Positions 35,345 to 47,133 of a stretch of DNA of 64,000 nt are shown one piece after another. How positions within the stretch are numbered: the stretch's first letter is position 1; the number at the start of each line of letters is the position of its first letter. Source of the DNA: an uncultured Clostridia bacterium (GTDB taxonomy: Bacteria; Bacillota; Clostridia; TANB77; CAG-508); assembly GCA_947630185.1 (NCBI GenBank), contig CANRGT010000001.1, forward strand, positions 1 to 64,000. Direction: 5' to 3'. Position numbers and translations under genes: made by a program. The notes beneath the pieces were generated by a model. It did no database searches. It was not told where the DNA came from and worked only from the letters and a program-made list of their open reading frames with translations.

Positions 35345-35350
35345 ATTTTA

Positions 35351-36502
35351 TTAACCAAATATTCCTCTTTTCTTAACTGGTGGTTGTTCGTTCATTGTTG
35401 TAGCTAGCTTTGTTAAAAGCTCTCTTTGCTCTTGTGTTAATCTTTTTGGAACTTGTACTTGAACAGTAAATATAAAATCTCCCTGTCCTGTACTGTTTAA
35501 ACTTTTAAAACCTTTATTTCTAATTACGAATTTGCTTCCGGGTTGAGTTGCATCAGGAATAGTATATATTTCTTCTGTTCCATCTACCATTGGAATACGT
35601 AGGTTTGCACCTAATGTGGCTTGTGTAAATGTAATTGGAATGTCGCAAAGTACATTATTCCCTTTTCTAGTGTATACACTATGCCTTTTTACATGTACTA
35701 CTATATATAAATCTCCTTTTGCTCCACCATTTTCTCCAGGTTCGCCTTCTCCTCTTAATATTATGGTTTGGTTGTCGTCTACACCTGCTGGAATTTTTAC
35801 AGATACTCTAACTTGTTTTTTTATTGTTCCTTTCCCTTTACAATTTTCGCAAGGTTCTTTTATTACTTTACCTGTTCCATGGCAATTATTACAAGTTCTC
35901 ATTGTTTGCATTTGACCTAAAATTGTGGTTTGTACTTGTTTTATTTGCCCTGTTCCGTGGCATACACTACAAGTTTCTTTGTGTGTTCCAGGTTTTGTTC
36001 CTTCTCCATGACAAACATCACATGTTTCACGTCTATTGATTGTTACATATTTTTCAGTTCCTAAAAAAGATTCCTCAAAAGTAATTTCTATATCATAACG
36101 TAAATCTGTACCTTTTCTTGGTCCATTTTGACGACTTGCTCTTTGGCTTCCAGCAAAGCCTCCACCAAAGAATGATGAAAAGATATCTCCTAAATCGCCA
36201 AAATCACTAAATCCATCAAAGCCTGTTGAATAAGTGTAAGTGCCATTTCCATATGAAGTTCCTCCTCCAAAGCCTTGTGGACCATCTGGTCCAAATTGGT
36301 CGTACATTTGTCTTTTTTGGCTATCAGATAAAGTTTCATAGGCTTCATTTACTTCTTTAAATTTTGCTTCAGCTTCTGCTTTATTGTCTGGATTTGCATC
36401 AGGATGATATTGTTTAGCGAGCCTTCTATAAGCTTTTTTTATTTCTTCATCAGTCGCATTTTTTTGAACACCTAATACTTCGTAATAATCTCTTTTTGCC
36501 AT
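35351..36502 (-). CDS. dnaJ: Chaperone protein DnaJ
   Basis: A 383-residue type I J-protein. J domain with HPD in [11 protein letters not shown], Gly/Phe-rich region ([21 protein letters not shown]), four CxxCxGxG zinc-finger repeats ([32 protein letters not shown]), then the two C-terminal substrate-binding domains. It delivers clients to DnaK and stimulates its ATPase. Last gene of the heat-shock operon. Confidence 0.97.
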   Translation of the reverse strand: MAKRDYYEVLGVQKNATDEEIKKAYRRLAKQYHPDANPDNKAEAEAKFKEVNEAYETLSDSQKRQMYDQFGPDGPQGFGGGTSYGNGTYTYSTGFDGFSDFGDLGDIFSSFFGGGFAGSQRASRQNGPRKGTDLRYDIEITFEESFLGTEKYVTINRRETCDVCHGEGTKPGTHKETCSVCHGTGQIKQVQTTILGQMQTMRTCNNCHGTGKVIKEPCENCKGKGTIKKQVRVSVKIPAGVDDNQTIILRGEGEPGENGGAKGDLYIVVHVKRHSVYTRKGNNVLCDIPITFTQATLGANLRIPMVDGTEEIYTIPDATQPGSKFVIRNKGFKSLNSTGQGDFIFTVQVQVPKRLTQEQRELLTKLATTMNEQPPVKKRGIFG

Positions 36503-36532
36503 TTTACTTCTTTCCTTTTTATAATTTATTTA

Positions 36533-36668
36533 TTGCAATTTTACAGTTAATTATAAATTTTAGAATAGCCACAGCTTGTTTGGTATATGTTTTTTCGTGC
36601 TTTAGTCGAGAAAAAATATATACCAAACATAAGCGACGTGGCGGATTTTTTAAAGTAGTAAATTGCAA
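36533..36668. repeat. Long nested inverted repeat between dnaK and dnaJ
   Basis: Three nested stems. Outer TTGCAATTTTAC (36533-36544) with GTAAATTGCAA (36658-36668); middle GCCAC (36568-36572) with GTGGC (36638-36642); inner TTTGGTATAT (36579-36588) with ATATACCAAA (36618-36627), the last continuing through a T run and an A run. It fills nearly the whole gap, so the operon mRNA would carry a hairpin of about 135 bases there. It could be an mRNA processing or attenuation site, or a small non-autonomous element. Confidence 0.7.
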
Positions 36669-36671
36669 ATT

Positions 36672-38588
<1,917 letters not shown>

Positions 38589-38661
38589 TTAATTTTTAAT
38601 TTAATTTTTATAAAATATTATTATTTTATATATATAATAAATAAAAATAAAAAATTAAAAT

Positions 38662-39276
38662 CTAATTTGCAACTACAACCATAGAGTGACGAATCACTTT
38701 ATTTCCTATCATATAGCCTTTTCTATATTCTTCTTTAATTTCCTTTTCACCTAAATTTTCATCTACAACTAAGCTAACTGCCTCGTGTAGTTCTGGATCA
38801 AAAGTTTTTCCAACAGTTTCAATTTCTTTTACGCCATTTGATGTTAATACGTCTTTAAATTGTTTTAATACTAGTTCTACACCCTGTTTGTAGCTTTCAT
38901 CTTCTGTTTTACTTTCTACTGCTTTTTCTAAGTTATCAATTACTGGTAAGAATGCAGATACTACATCTCCCATAATTGAGCCATATAAATCTTGCTTTTC
39001 TTTGTTGCTTCTTTTTTTGTAATTATCAAATTCTGCAGCAACTCTTTTTAATCTATCTTCTGTTTCTTCTAACTGTATTTTTAAAGTTTCTTTTTCTTTT
39101 TTTATTTCAATTATGTCTTGTGCATTTACATTTTTATCATTTTTTTCTTCACTATTATTTACATTTTCATTATTTAAGTTTTCATTTGCTTGTTTGTTTT
39201 CTTTCATTTCTTCGCTACCTTCCTTTTGCTTTATTTCTTCATCATTTATATTTTGCTTTGCATCTTCATTATTCAC
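38662..39276 (-). CDS. grpE: Nucleotide exchange factor GrpE
   Basis: A 204-residue GrpE. Long Glu/Asn/Lys-rich N-terminal part with a coiled coil, the conserved RVAAEFDNYKKRSNKEKQD, then FLPVIDNLEKAVE and the beta-domain (EVGKTFDPELHEAVS-like, seen as VGKTFDPELHEAVSLV). It exchanges ADP for ATP on DnaK. It starts 12 bases after hrcA stops. Confidence 0.95.
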   Translation of the reverse strand: MNNEDAKQNINDEEIKQKEGSEEMKENKQANENLNNENVNNSEEKNDKNVNAQDIIEIKKEKETLKIQLEETEDRLKRVAAEFDNYKKRSNKEKQDLYGSIMGDVVSAFLPVIDNLEKAVESKTEDESYKQGVELVLKQFKDVLTSNGVKEIETVGKTFDPELHEAVSLVVDENLGEKEIKEEYRKGYMIGNKVIRHSMVVVAN

Positions 39277-39288
39277 TTTTTTTAAACC

Positions 39289-40293
39289 TCACTTTCCATT
39301 TAATTTTTTGCTAATATATTTCATTACTGAAATTACTTTTGAATAATCCATTCTTTTAGGACCTATTATTCCAATTGTTCCTAAGTCTTTATCTTGATAG
39401 CGATGCTTAAAAGTAATTATGCTAAAATCTTTTAACTTTTCATTTTCGTTTTCATCACCTATATACACATTTATATCTTGTGCAAATCCAGTATTTAAAA
39501 GGTCTAGCATAACTTCTTTTGTATCTATTAGATTTATAAAGTTCTTTGCTACTTCCAAACTTTTAAATTCTGGAAGTTCAAATGACTTGTTTGCTCCTTC
39601 TAAATAAAGCTGGTCTTCTTCTCTTATAGCCCTTTCTAATTGAAGCATTACTGGTTTTATAACATTTAAGCTTTGATGCATCTCCGAAAATATATATTCT
39701 TCTAGTGGCTTATCTATTGCCTCTAGTGGCTTTCCTTTTAGCTTACTATTAAAAAGATTATTTAAGATATTTACTTGTTCTTCTGTAATATCTTCGTCAA
39801 ATTTAATAATTGTTTCTTTTACAATGCCTGTATCTGTAAGTATTACTGCCATTAACATTCTACTGCCAAGCAATACAAATTTTACTTCTTCTATGTTCTG
39901 CAAGTTTGCTTTTGGTCCTACTGCAACAGATGTATAGTGTGTTACTTCTGATAAAGTATTTGTTGCAATTTTAGTTAATTCTTCGATTTCATTTACTTTT
40001 GTTTCTAGTTTTGATTGAATATATTTAATTTCTTCTAAGCTAATATTATCTTCTTTTATTAACTCATTTACATAGAAACGATACCCTTGTGCTGATGGCA
40101 CTCTTCCACTTGAAGTGTGTGGCTTATCTAAATAACCACTTTTTTCTAGTTCTACCATTTCATTACGAATTGTAGCACTACTACAATCCAAATTATATTT
40201 TTCTGCAATTACACCTGAACTTACTGGCTCTGCAGTGTTTATATATTCATCTATAATTGCTTGCAGTATTTTTTTCTTTCTGTCATCTAGCAC
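39289..40293 (-). CDS. hrcA: Heat-inducible transcription repressor HrcA
   Basis: A 334-residue repressor. N-terminal winged helix (LQAIIDEYINTAEPVSSGVI and SSATIRNEMVELE) and the GxIGPxRMDY-like end (IGIIGPKRMDYSKVISVMKY). It binds CIRCE elements; a near-consensus CIRCE lies upstream at 40404-40430, so the operon is autoregulated and derepressed on heat stress. Confidence 0.96.
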   Translation of the reverse strand: MLDDRKKKILQAIIDEYINTAEPVSSGVIAEKYNLDCSSATIRNEMVELEKSGYLDKPHTSSGRVPSAQGYRFYVNELIKEDNISLEEIKYIQSKLETKVNEIEELTKIATNTLSEVTHYTSVAVGPKANLQNIEEVKFVLLGSRMLMAVILTDTGIVKETIIKFDEDITEEQVNILNNLFNSKLKGKPLEAIDKPLEEYIFSEMHQSLNVIKPVMLQLERAIREEDQLYLEGANKSFELPEFKSLEVAKNFINLIDTKEVMLDLLNTGFAQDINVYIGDENENEKLKDFSIITFKHRYQDKDLGTIGIIGPKRMDYSKVISVMKYISKKLNGK

Positions 40294-40403
40294 TTGTTTT
40301 CACCTCTATTTCTTTTAGTAGGTTTATTTAGTATATTCAATAACTTTTATATTTCTTATATTGTATTTAAAATATTATTTTTAAAGTTTAGCATTTTTAT
40401 TTT

Positions 40404-40430
40404 TTAGCACTCTTGCTCTTTGACTGCTAA
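40404..40430. promoter_or_regulatory. CIRCE operator of the hrcA operon
   Basis: TTAGCACTC - nine bases - GACTGCTAA, one mismatch from the consensus TTAGCACTC-N9-GAGTGCTAA. It lies just downstream of the promoter at 40442-40468 (minus strand). Confidence 0.93.
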
Positions 40431-40441
40431 ACTTTATATAT

Positions 40442-40468
40442 ATTATAACCATTTTTAGCAATTGTCAA
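40442..40468 (-). promoter_or_regulatory. Promoter of the hrcA-grpE-dnaK-dnaJ operon
   Basis: Minus-strand TTGACA (40463-40468) and TATAAT (40442-40447) with a short 15-base spacer. Both boxes are perfect. The -35 lies within the upstream CIRCE-like dyad. Confidence 0.7.
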
Positions 40469-40481
40469 TATATATTGCTAA
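40455..40481. promoter_or_regulatory. Second, degenerate CIRCE-like dyad over the -35
   Basis: TTAGCAATT - nine bases - TATTGCTAA. The outer six bases of each arm (TTAGCA / TGCTAA) and the 9-9-9 spacing match CIRCE; the inner three bases differ. It covers the TTGACA -35 box. Confidence 0.5.
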
Positions 40482-40518
40482 AAAGTTGTGTGAAATTTAT
40501 GTGAAAGTATTAAAATAA

Positions 40519-40545
40519 GAACAGCGATACTGTTCCTATTTATTT
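40519..40545. terminator. Hairpin downstream of pyrG
   Basis: GAACAG (40519-40524) / CTGTTC (40530-40535) with a five-base loop and T-rich flanks. Probable terminator for pyrG, about 85 bases past its stop. Confidence 0.5.
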
Positions 40546-40621
40546 TTCTTTATTTAATTTTTCTTAAATTTGCATTTTTAACTAGTTAAGCTTAAAAATT
40601 ATTTTTCATTGGCATAAAATT

Positions 40622-42229
<1,608 letters not shown>

Positions 42230-42277
42230 CTATTCATTTACTTTTTATAATTTATTATTTTTGACCACATTTAAAAA

Positions 42278-42333
42278 TAAAAAAAATAGATTTAAAATAA
42301 AATACCTTTTGGGGTGTTTTTTTTAAATCTATC
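42278..42333 (-). terminator. Hairpin with T tract upstream of pyrG (attenuator or terminator)
   Basis: Minus-strand stem ATAGATTTAAAA / TTTTAAATCTAT (arms at 42322-42333 and 42286-42297) followed by T residues, 60-70 bases before the pyrG ATG. pyrG of Bacillus subtilis is controlled by a leader terminator, so this may be the counterpart. It could instead end the small gene at 42508. Confidence 0.6.
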
Positions 42334-42507
42334 ATATTTATATGATACTACTATTTATCATAGTTTGTAAAGAGTCTTTGGGAATATTTTATAGAAATAA
42401 ATATAATTTTTTAAAGAAAAAATTTTTTGAATTATGTACTATTGCATGAATATAAATTTTATTCATGATTTATTTTAAGTCTTGGAGGCTTGTTTTTGTA
42501 AAAATTA

Positions 42508-42690
42508 TTACCACGTCTCAACCTCTTTTCTTAATTCGTCTAGTGAACATATTTCTCCATTGTTAATTGCTTCAATACTTTTCTCTATTTTTTTATCAAT
42601 ATAAGCATAATATATGTTTTCCATAATTTTATTTGTAGTTCCTAATTTGATAGTCTTCTTCTTAACTTGCAATTTTATCACTCCTTTCAA
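42508..42690 (-). CDS. Orphan small antitoxin-like protein
   Basis: A 60-residue protein ending in INNGEICSLDELRKEVETW, the same C-terminal pattern as the ParE-module antitoxin at 13912-14109 (KNGRVCTLEDLKAEME). The basic N-terminus (KLQVKKKTIKLGTTNK) is not a recognisable DNA-binding fold. No toxin gene lies next to it: downstream is the pyrG leader and upstream is greA. It may be a remnant or a stand-alone regulator. Confidence 0.5.
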   Translation of the reverse strand: MKGVIKLQVKKKTIKLGTTNKIMENIYYAYIDKKIEKSIEAINNGEICSLDELRKEVETW

Positions 42691-42765
42691 TAGTATTATA
42701 CTAAATTTCTGTTAGATTAGTCAACAAATTTTTTCTTACATTTTTCGACAAATTCAATAAAAATT

Positions 42766-42803
42766 AAGCACTATAATACTTAAAATTAAGAATTATAGTG
42801 CTT
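42766..42803. terminator. Terminator after greA
   Basis: AAGCACTATAAT (42766-42777) / ATTATAGTGCTT (42792-42803), a 12-base-pair stem with T-rich flanks. Confidence 0.8.
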
Positions 42804-42811
42804 GTTTATTT

Positions 42812-43288
42812 TTATTTTGTAATAGATAAAATTTTGTATTGTATAGTTCCAGCTGGTGCTTGAACTTCAACTATTTGGTTCTTCTTTGCACCTAAAATAG
42901 CACTTCCTATTGGAGACTCGTTTGATATTTTGTTTTGTGCTAAATCAACTTCTGTAGAACCTACTAAAGTGTAGCTTACTTCTTCATTGAATTCTATATC
43001 TAACAATTTTACAGTGTTCCCAACTTGAACTGTCTTAGTATCTATTTCAGATTCGTCAATTATTTTTGCATAACGAATTTTATTTTCTAATTCAGCGATT
43101 TTAGTTTCATTTTCAGCTTGTGCATTTTTTGCTTCATCATATTCAGAATTTTCAGATAAGTCACCAAATCCTAAAGCAATTTTTATTCTTTCGGCAATTT
43201 CGCCTCTTTTGGTTGTTTTTAAATAATTTAACTCTTCTTCTAATTTATCATAGCCTTCTTTTGTTAGTAATACTTCCTTCTCGTCCAT
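42812..43288 (-). CDS. greA: Transcript cleavage factor GreA
   Basis: A 158-residue elongation factor. Start at [13 protein letters not shown] (ATG 43288, AAGGAGG upstream) rather than the longer open frame. An N-terminal coiled coil with [16 protein letters not shown], whose acidic tip promotes RNA cleavage in stalled RNA polymerase, and a C-terminal FKBP-like domain ([19 protein letters not shown]). Typical length. Confidence 0.95.
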   Translation of the reverse strand: MDEKEVLLTKEGYDKLEEELNYLKTTKRGEIAERIKIALGFGDLSENSEYDEAKNAQAENETKIAELENKIRYAKIIDESEIDTKTVQVGNTVKLLDIEFNEEVSYTLVGSTEVDLAQNKISNESPIGSAILGAKKNQIVEVQAPAGTIQYKILSITK

Positions 43289-43367
43289 TTGTCTATGCCT
43301 CCTTTTGCTTTTTAAAATGTAATTGCAACAAACTATATAAAATATAGGTTGTTGCTCATTGCGTTCT

Positions 43368-43396
43368 AATATAATAAATTTTTTAAATTTTGTCAA
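43368..43396 (-). promoter_or_regulatory. SigA-type promoter of greA
   Basis: Minus-strand TTGACA (43391-43396), a 17-base spacer, TATATT (43368-43373). Leader of about 75 bases to the greA ATG. Confidence 0.8.
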
Positions 43397-43505
43397 GTTT
43401 TTTACAAGATTTTTCACAAAATGTTCACTTTTTAAAAATCTCATTTAACTTTTCACTTGACAAAAATTTTGCTTATATTTTTTATATAATTAGACTTTAC
43501 TGTTT

Positions 43506-44639
43506 CTATGCAGAGTTTAGTTCTTTTTCTCTCACCCTTTTGCATTCTTCATTTGTAATAATTCCATTTCTTCCATATAATTTTATAACTCTAACTTTAT
43601 CTCCTATTATTTTATTTCTTATTTTATAGAACTGCTTTTGATTTAGTGTACTTTTATTTGATATATTTTGATTTAGTATCCATTTGTTTAGCAAGCCTTC
43701 ATTTAATAAGCTTTCATATAATGTAGTAATTGGTACATTGTCTAATAAATTATATCGTGAAAAAATTTCTTTTGCTTCATCTGATGTATCTATATCTACT
43801 TTTTTTATTTGAATTCCTTCAAATCCGAGACTATCATAGTCATAGTTTGGTTCCATAGTTATCATTACAGCTCTTCTGTATATAGAATATTTTTTAATTT
43901 CATTATCTTCAAAATCAAAATTTATAATCCACTTAGCTTTTTTTAGACTCTTCTTTTTATTATTACTAATTGTTACAACAATATTCTCTTTTTCTTCTAT
44001 TTTTTCAATTATCTTTTGAAATTTAGTAATATTAGGTGTTATTACATGTATATTTCTAAAGTATTCTCCTAAATAACTAATGTTATCAATATAAATTTGT
44101 TTTGGTTCTTTCATACAAAAGTATAAATCTTCTAGTTCTGCTTTTTCACCTTGCTCCTTTAATATGTATTCTAAAATGTCTTTTATTAAATATGGCATTA
44201 GTCCGCTTCCGTCAAGAATGTGTATCTTTCTTGTAACTTCTTCCTCAAAAATGTTTAATTTTTCTAATTCATTTGAAAATACTAAATTGTCTATTTTATA
44301 CTTTTCAATTAATTTTCTTACTTTTTTCATACATTTTTTTAATTTTATTTTTTCATGAGTTTTAATATGCTTTTTCTCACTTTTTAAATTAATATTTTTA
44401 TTTTGTTGTTCCATTTTAGTTTTTAAATCAAATGGAAGAATAAATATGTATGCATCATAAATTTTCTTTATAGTTATTAAATTAAATAAGTATTTTATTT
44501 TTACTATTAGTTCATAAAATGTAAAACACAGTAGATATTGTAGTTTAGCAAATTTTGTTTTTTTAGTTTTTATATTGCTTAAATAACTTGTTTCATACAG
44601 TTCTTCATTTGAACTTTTTTCTTTTATATACCCCAGCAT
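43506..44639 (-). CDS. Hypothetical protein with alpha/beta segment
   Basis: A 377-residue protein I cannot name. The N-terminal third contains a hydrophobic stretch (LQYLLCFTFYELIVKIKYLF) and a Lys-rich helix. The middle (residues about 120-270) alternates strands and helices: KYKIDNLVFSNELE, NIHVITPNITKFQKIIEKIE, KENIVVTISNNKKKSLKKAKWIINFD cover a Rossmann-like order. No catalytic motif is evident. The C-terminus ends in VIKLYGRNGIITNEE. Its SD lies inside a 12-base-pair hairpin at 44647-44684, so translation may be controlled. Confidence 0.6.
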   Translation of the reverse strand: MLGYIKEKSSNEELYETSYLSNIKTKKTKFAKLQYLLCFTFYELIVKIKYLFNLITIKKIYDAYIFILPFDLKTKMEQQNKNINLKSEKKHIKTHEKIKLKKCMKKVRKLIEKYKIDNLVFSNELEKLNIFEEEVTRKIHILDGSGLMPYLIKDILEYILKEQGEKAELEDLYFCMKEPKQIYIDNISYLGEYFRNIHVITPNITKFQKIIEKIEEKENIVVTISNNKKKSLKKAKWIINFDFEDNEIKKYSIYRRAVMITMEPNYDYDSLGFEGIQIKKVDIDTSDEAKEIFSRYNLLDNVPITTLYESLLNEGLLNKWILNQNISNKSTLNQKQFYKIRNKIIGDKVRVIKLYGRNGIITNEECKRVREKELNSA

Positions 44640-44646
44640 AGAAACA

Positions 44647-44684
44647 CCTCAATATAATATAGCTTGTTCTACATTATATTGAGG
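44647..44684 (-). promoter_or_regulatory. Hairpin that buries the ribosome-binding site of the 43506-44639 gene
   Basis: Perfect 12-base arms CCTCAATATAAT (44647-44658) and ATTATATTGAGG (44673-44684). On the minus strand the downstream arm ends in GAGG, which continues as GAGGTG (44650-44645), the SD five to six bases before the ATG at 44639. When folded, the stem would hide the SD. Confidence 0.55.
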
Positions 44685-44776
44685 CTTTAATTTTTTATGA
44701 TAATTATTTTTATAAATATTTTTTATTTTCAATAATTTTATATTTTCATTATTCTTTTATTGCTAATATTATTCTA

Positions 44777-46507
44777 TTATTTTATTTCTAACTTCTCAGC
44801 AATTAAATTCCATATGTCATTTGTTTCATATCCTTTTCTCCAGTATGCTGAACCTGCTAAGTTATATTTTGAAACTAAATCAAGTTTTTCTGAAAAAGAT
44901 TTTTCATCTTCAATCCACATTTTATAAGTGTAACCATTTTGTTGATATTCTACATAGTATTGCTTTAAATTATCATCCCATACTTTTTCTATTCCACTTG
45001 GAAGTGAACCTTCTATGTCCTTCATTCCTAAGGCACTTGAACCTGCTACCTTTCCATTATTTTCTTTCCAAAGCCTTGTATAGAATGGCATTCCTAATAT
45101 TAGTTTTTCTGGCTTTACTCCTTCTTGTCCTAAAAATTTTCTAACATTTTCTTCTACCCAACCACAACCTGCTGTTGTACCTGCTTTATTAGAAGATTCT
45201 CCATATTGGTCATATCCCATAAAAATTATATAATCTGCTACTTTTCCAATTGTATATCTATCATAGCATAAAGACCACTCTGGCGATCCATCTGGAGCTG
45301 TTACATCTACTGATAATACTTTACCTATTTCATTTAGTTTAGGTTCTAATTCTATTAGAAAACGAGAAAAGCTATTTTTATCTTTTTCATACATATTTTC
45401 AAAGTCTATGTTTATTCCGTCTAAATTATACTTAACAATTAGCTCTACTATCTTATCTATTGTACTTTGTCTTAATTTGTAATCATTTAATATTTCTGAT
45501 GTAGTTTGAATTTGTGATTCATTTGAAATAGACGCCCAAACTTGATAATTATTATTATGTGACCATTCTATATATTTTTTACCTTGCTCACCCACATTTT
45601 CTATTATTTCACCTTTACCTAATTCTTTTAATCTAAAGAAGGTTGGTGAAATTACATTTATACCCTTGATGCTTGTTCCTGTTCTATCTGGTGCATATGC
45701 ATATTCTGAAAAATAATCCCAAACTAAACTTACTTTTCCTTCTATCAATTGTTTCTCTTCCATATCTCCACGCAATTCATTTAATTTACCCATTGATTTT
45801 TCTTTTACATAGCCTAATACTCCATTTTCTGTTCTTACTCTTATCCATCCTTCTGGAACAGGGTATTCACTTCTATTTGCAATTATTAGAGTATCTCCAG
45901 TTTTTACTTTTGCTACAGTTCTTGAAATATTAGTTGGCTTGTATTTTACTGAATTATTCTTTGCAACTGTTGCAATTGTGTAGGCTCTGTCTAAAGAGTC
46001 TACTGTAACTATATCGGTTTCTTGTATATATTGTGTATTTATATTGTATACTAGTCCTAATTCTGAAAGTGGAAGATAATAAGTGTCATCCTTTTTTTCT
46101 ACTTTTCCTTTTATTATTGTATTAGTACTATTTATACTAATTTGATTACTATCTATTGGTATGCTAGCTATTTTATTTTCTGAACATGTAATTATTTGAT
46201 TATATTTTTCATCATATGTAATAGTGTCATCAAAGAAATTTCTTAAATCTTGCATAGAAACATACACTATTCCATCTTCAATATATACATCTTTCTTTAG
46301 GCTTGATGTTACATTACTATTGTTTATTATTAAATTAGTTTTATCTTTTATATCATTTCTTACATAATTCTTGCCTGCTATGGAAAGTACGGCAGTTATC
46401 CCAATTAATAGTATAGCTACAACAAATAATTTACAAATGGTTTTTACAATTGTTCTTCCTTTTTTTTCTTTTTTCTCAATTCTTTCATTTTTTCCGTGTT
46501 TCGACAT
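44777..46507 (-). CDS. GH18 glycoside hydrolase, membrane-anchored, with SH3-like domain
   Basis: A 576-residue protein related to spore-cortex or cell-wall GH18 enzymes (YaaH/SleL type). Basic N-terminus and one membrane helix (ICKLFVVAILLIGITAVLS), a copper-amine-oxidase-N-like region (DGIVYVSMQDLRNFFDDT), an SH3-like stretch (VKTGDTLIIANRSEYP), then the GH18 barrel with YNLDGINIDFENMYEKD, whose Glu is the expected acid, and ADYIIFMGYDQYGE. It should act on N-acetylglucosaminyl bonds of peptidoglycan. It lies next to the spoVA genes, consistent with a role in spores. Confidence 0.85.
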   Translation of the reverse strand: MSKHGKNERIEKKEKKGRTIVKTICKLFVVAILLIGITAVLSIAGKNYVRNDIKDKTNLIINNSNVTSSLKKDVYIEDGIVYVSMQDLRNFFDDTITYDEKYNQIITCSENKIASIPIDSNQISINSTNTIIKGKVEKKDDTYYLPLSELGLVYNINTQYIQETDIVTVDSLDRAYTIATVAKNNSVKYKPTNISRTVAKVKTGDTLIIANRSEYPVPEGWIRVRTENGVLGYVKEKSMGKLNELRGDMEEKQLIEGKVSLVWDYFSEYAYAPDRTGTSIKGINVISPTFFRLKELGKGEIIENVGEQGKKYIEWSHNNNYQVWASISNESQIQTTSEILNDYKLRQSTIDKIVELIVKYNLDGINIDFENMYEKDKNSFSRFLIELEPKLNEIGKVLSVDVTAPDGSPEWSLCYDRYTIGKVADYIIFMGYDQYGESSNKAGTTAGCGWVEENVRKFLGQEGVKPEKLILGMPFYTRLWKENNGKVAGSSALGMKDIEGSLPSGIEKVWDDNLKQYYVEYQQNGYTYKMWIEDEKSFSEKLDLVSKYNLAGSAYWRKGYETNDIWNLIAEKLEIK

Positions 46508-46660
46508 TTTACTATTTTTCTCCTTAAATTTCTTTTCTCAACTATATCACAATTTTTGTTTTTCGTGAATACTATTTTTTATAATTTAATAATTTATTCA
46601 TTTTTGTCGAATTATGTCAAATTTTTTAAATTGATTTTTTTAACATATTGTTTTATTTTT

Positions 46661-47047
46661 CTATTGCTTCTTAATTTTAGGTTTTGCTATAAGTGATGCT
46701 AAATAGCCAAAAAATACTGCTGCTGCAATTCCACCAGCTGAGGCTTTAACACCGCCTGTAAATGCTCCAAGAAGACCTGCTGTTTTTACTTCTTGCATAG
46801 CACCTTTTGCAAGGTTAGCACCAAAGCCAAGTAATGGTACAGTAGCCCCTGCTCCTGCAAAGTCAATTAAATATTTATAAATTCCAAGTCCTCCTAAAAT
46901 AGCACCGGTTGTTACAAATATAACTAATATTCTGGCAGGAGTAAGTTTTGTTTTGTCAATCAAAATTTGTCCTATTATACATATTATTCCACCTACTACA
47001 AAACATTTTAAGATTCCCATCCAATCTATACTTTGTATAAAATCCAT
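46661..47047 (-). CDS. spoVAE: Stage V sporulation protein AE (SpoVAEb)
   Basis: A 128-residue membrane protein with about four helices and typical SpoVAE turns (VGGIICIIGQILIDKTKLTPARILV, split here as ICIIGQILIDKTKLTPAR). It is part of the SpoVA channel that moves dipicolinic acid into the forespore. Downstream of spoVAD in the conserved C-D-Eb order. Confidence 0.92.
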   Translation of the reverse strand: MDFIQSIDWMGILKCFVVGGIICIIGQILIDKTKLTPARILVIFVTTGAILGGLGIYKYLIDFAGAGATVPLLGFGANLAKGAMQEVKTAGLLGAFTGGVKASAGGIAAAVFFGYLASLIAKPKIKKQ

Positions 47048-47133
47048 TTTTTTAATTCCTTTCCAAAGTTTTATTGTTAATTTATTTTTTCATGCAAAAT
47101 TCTTTCTGTTTATTTTTTATTTTTTAATTCTTT

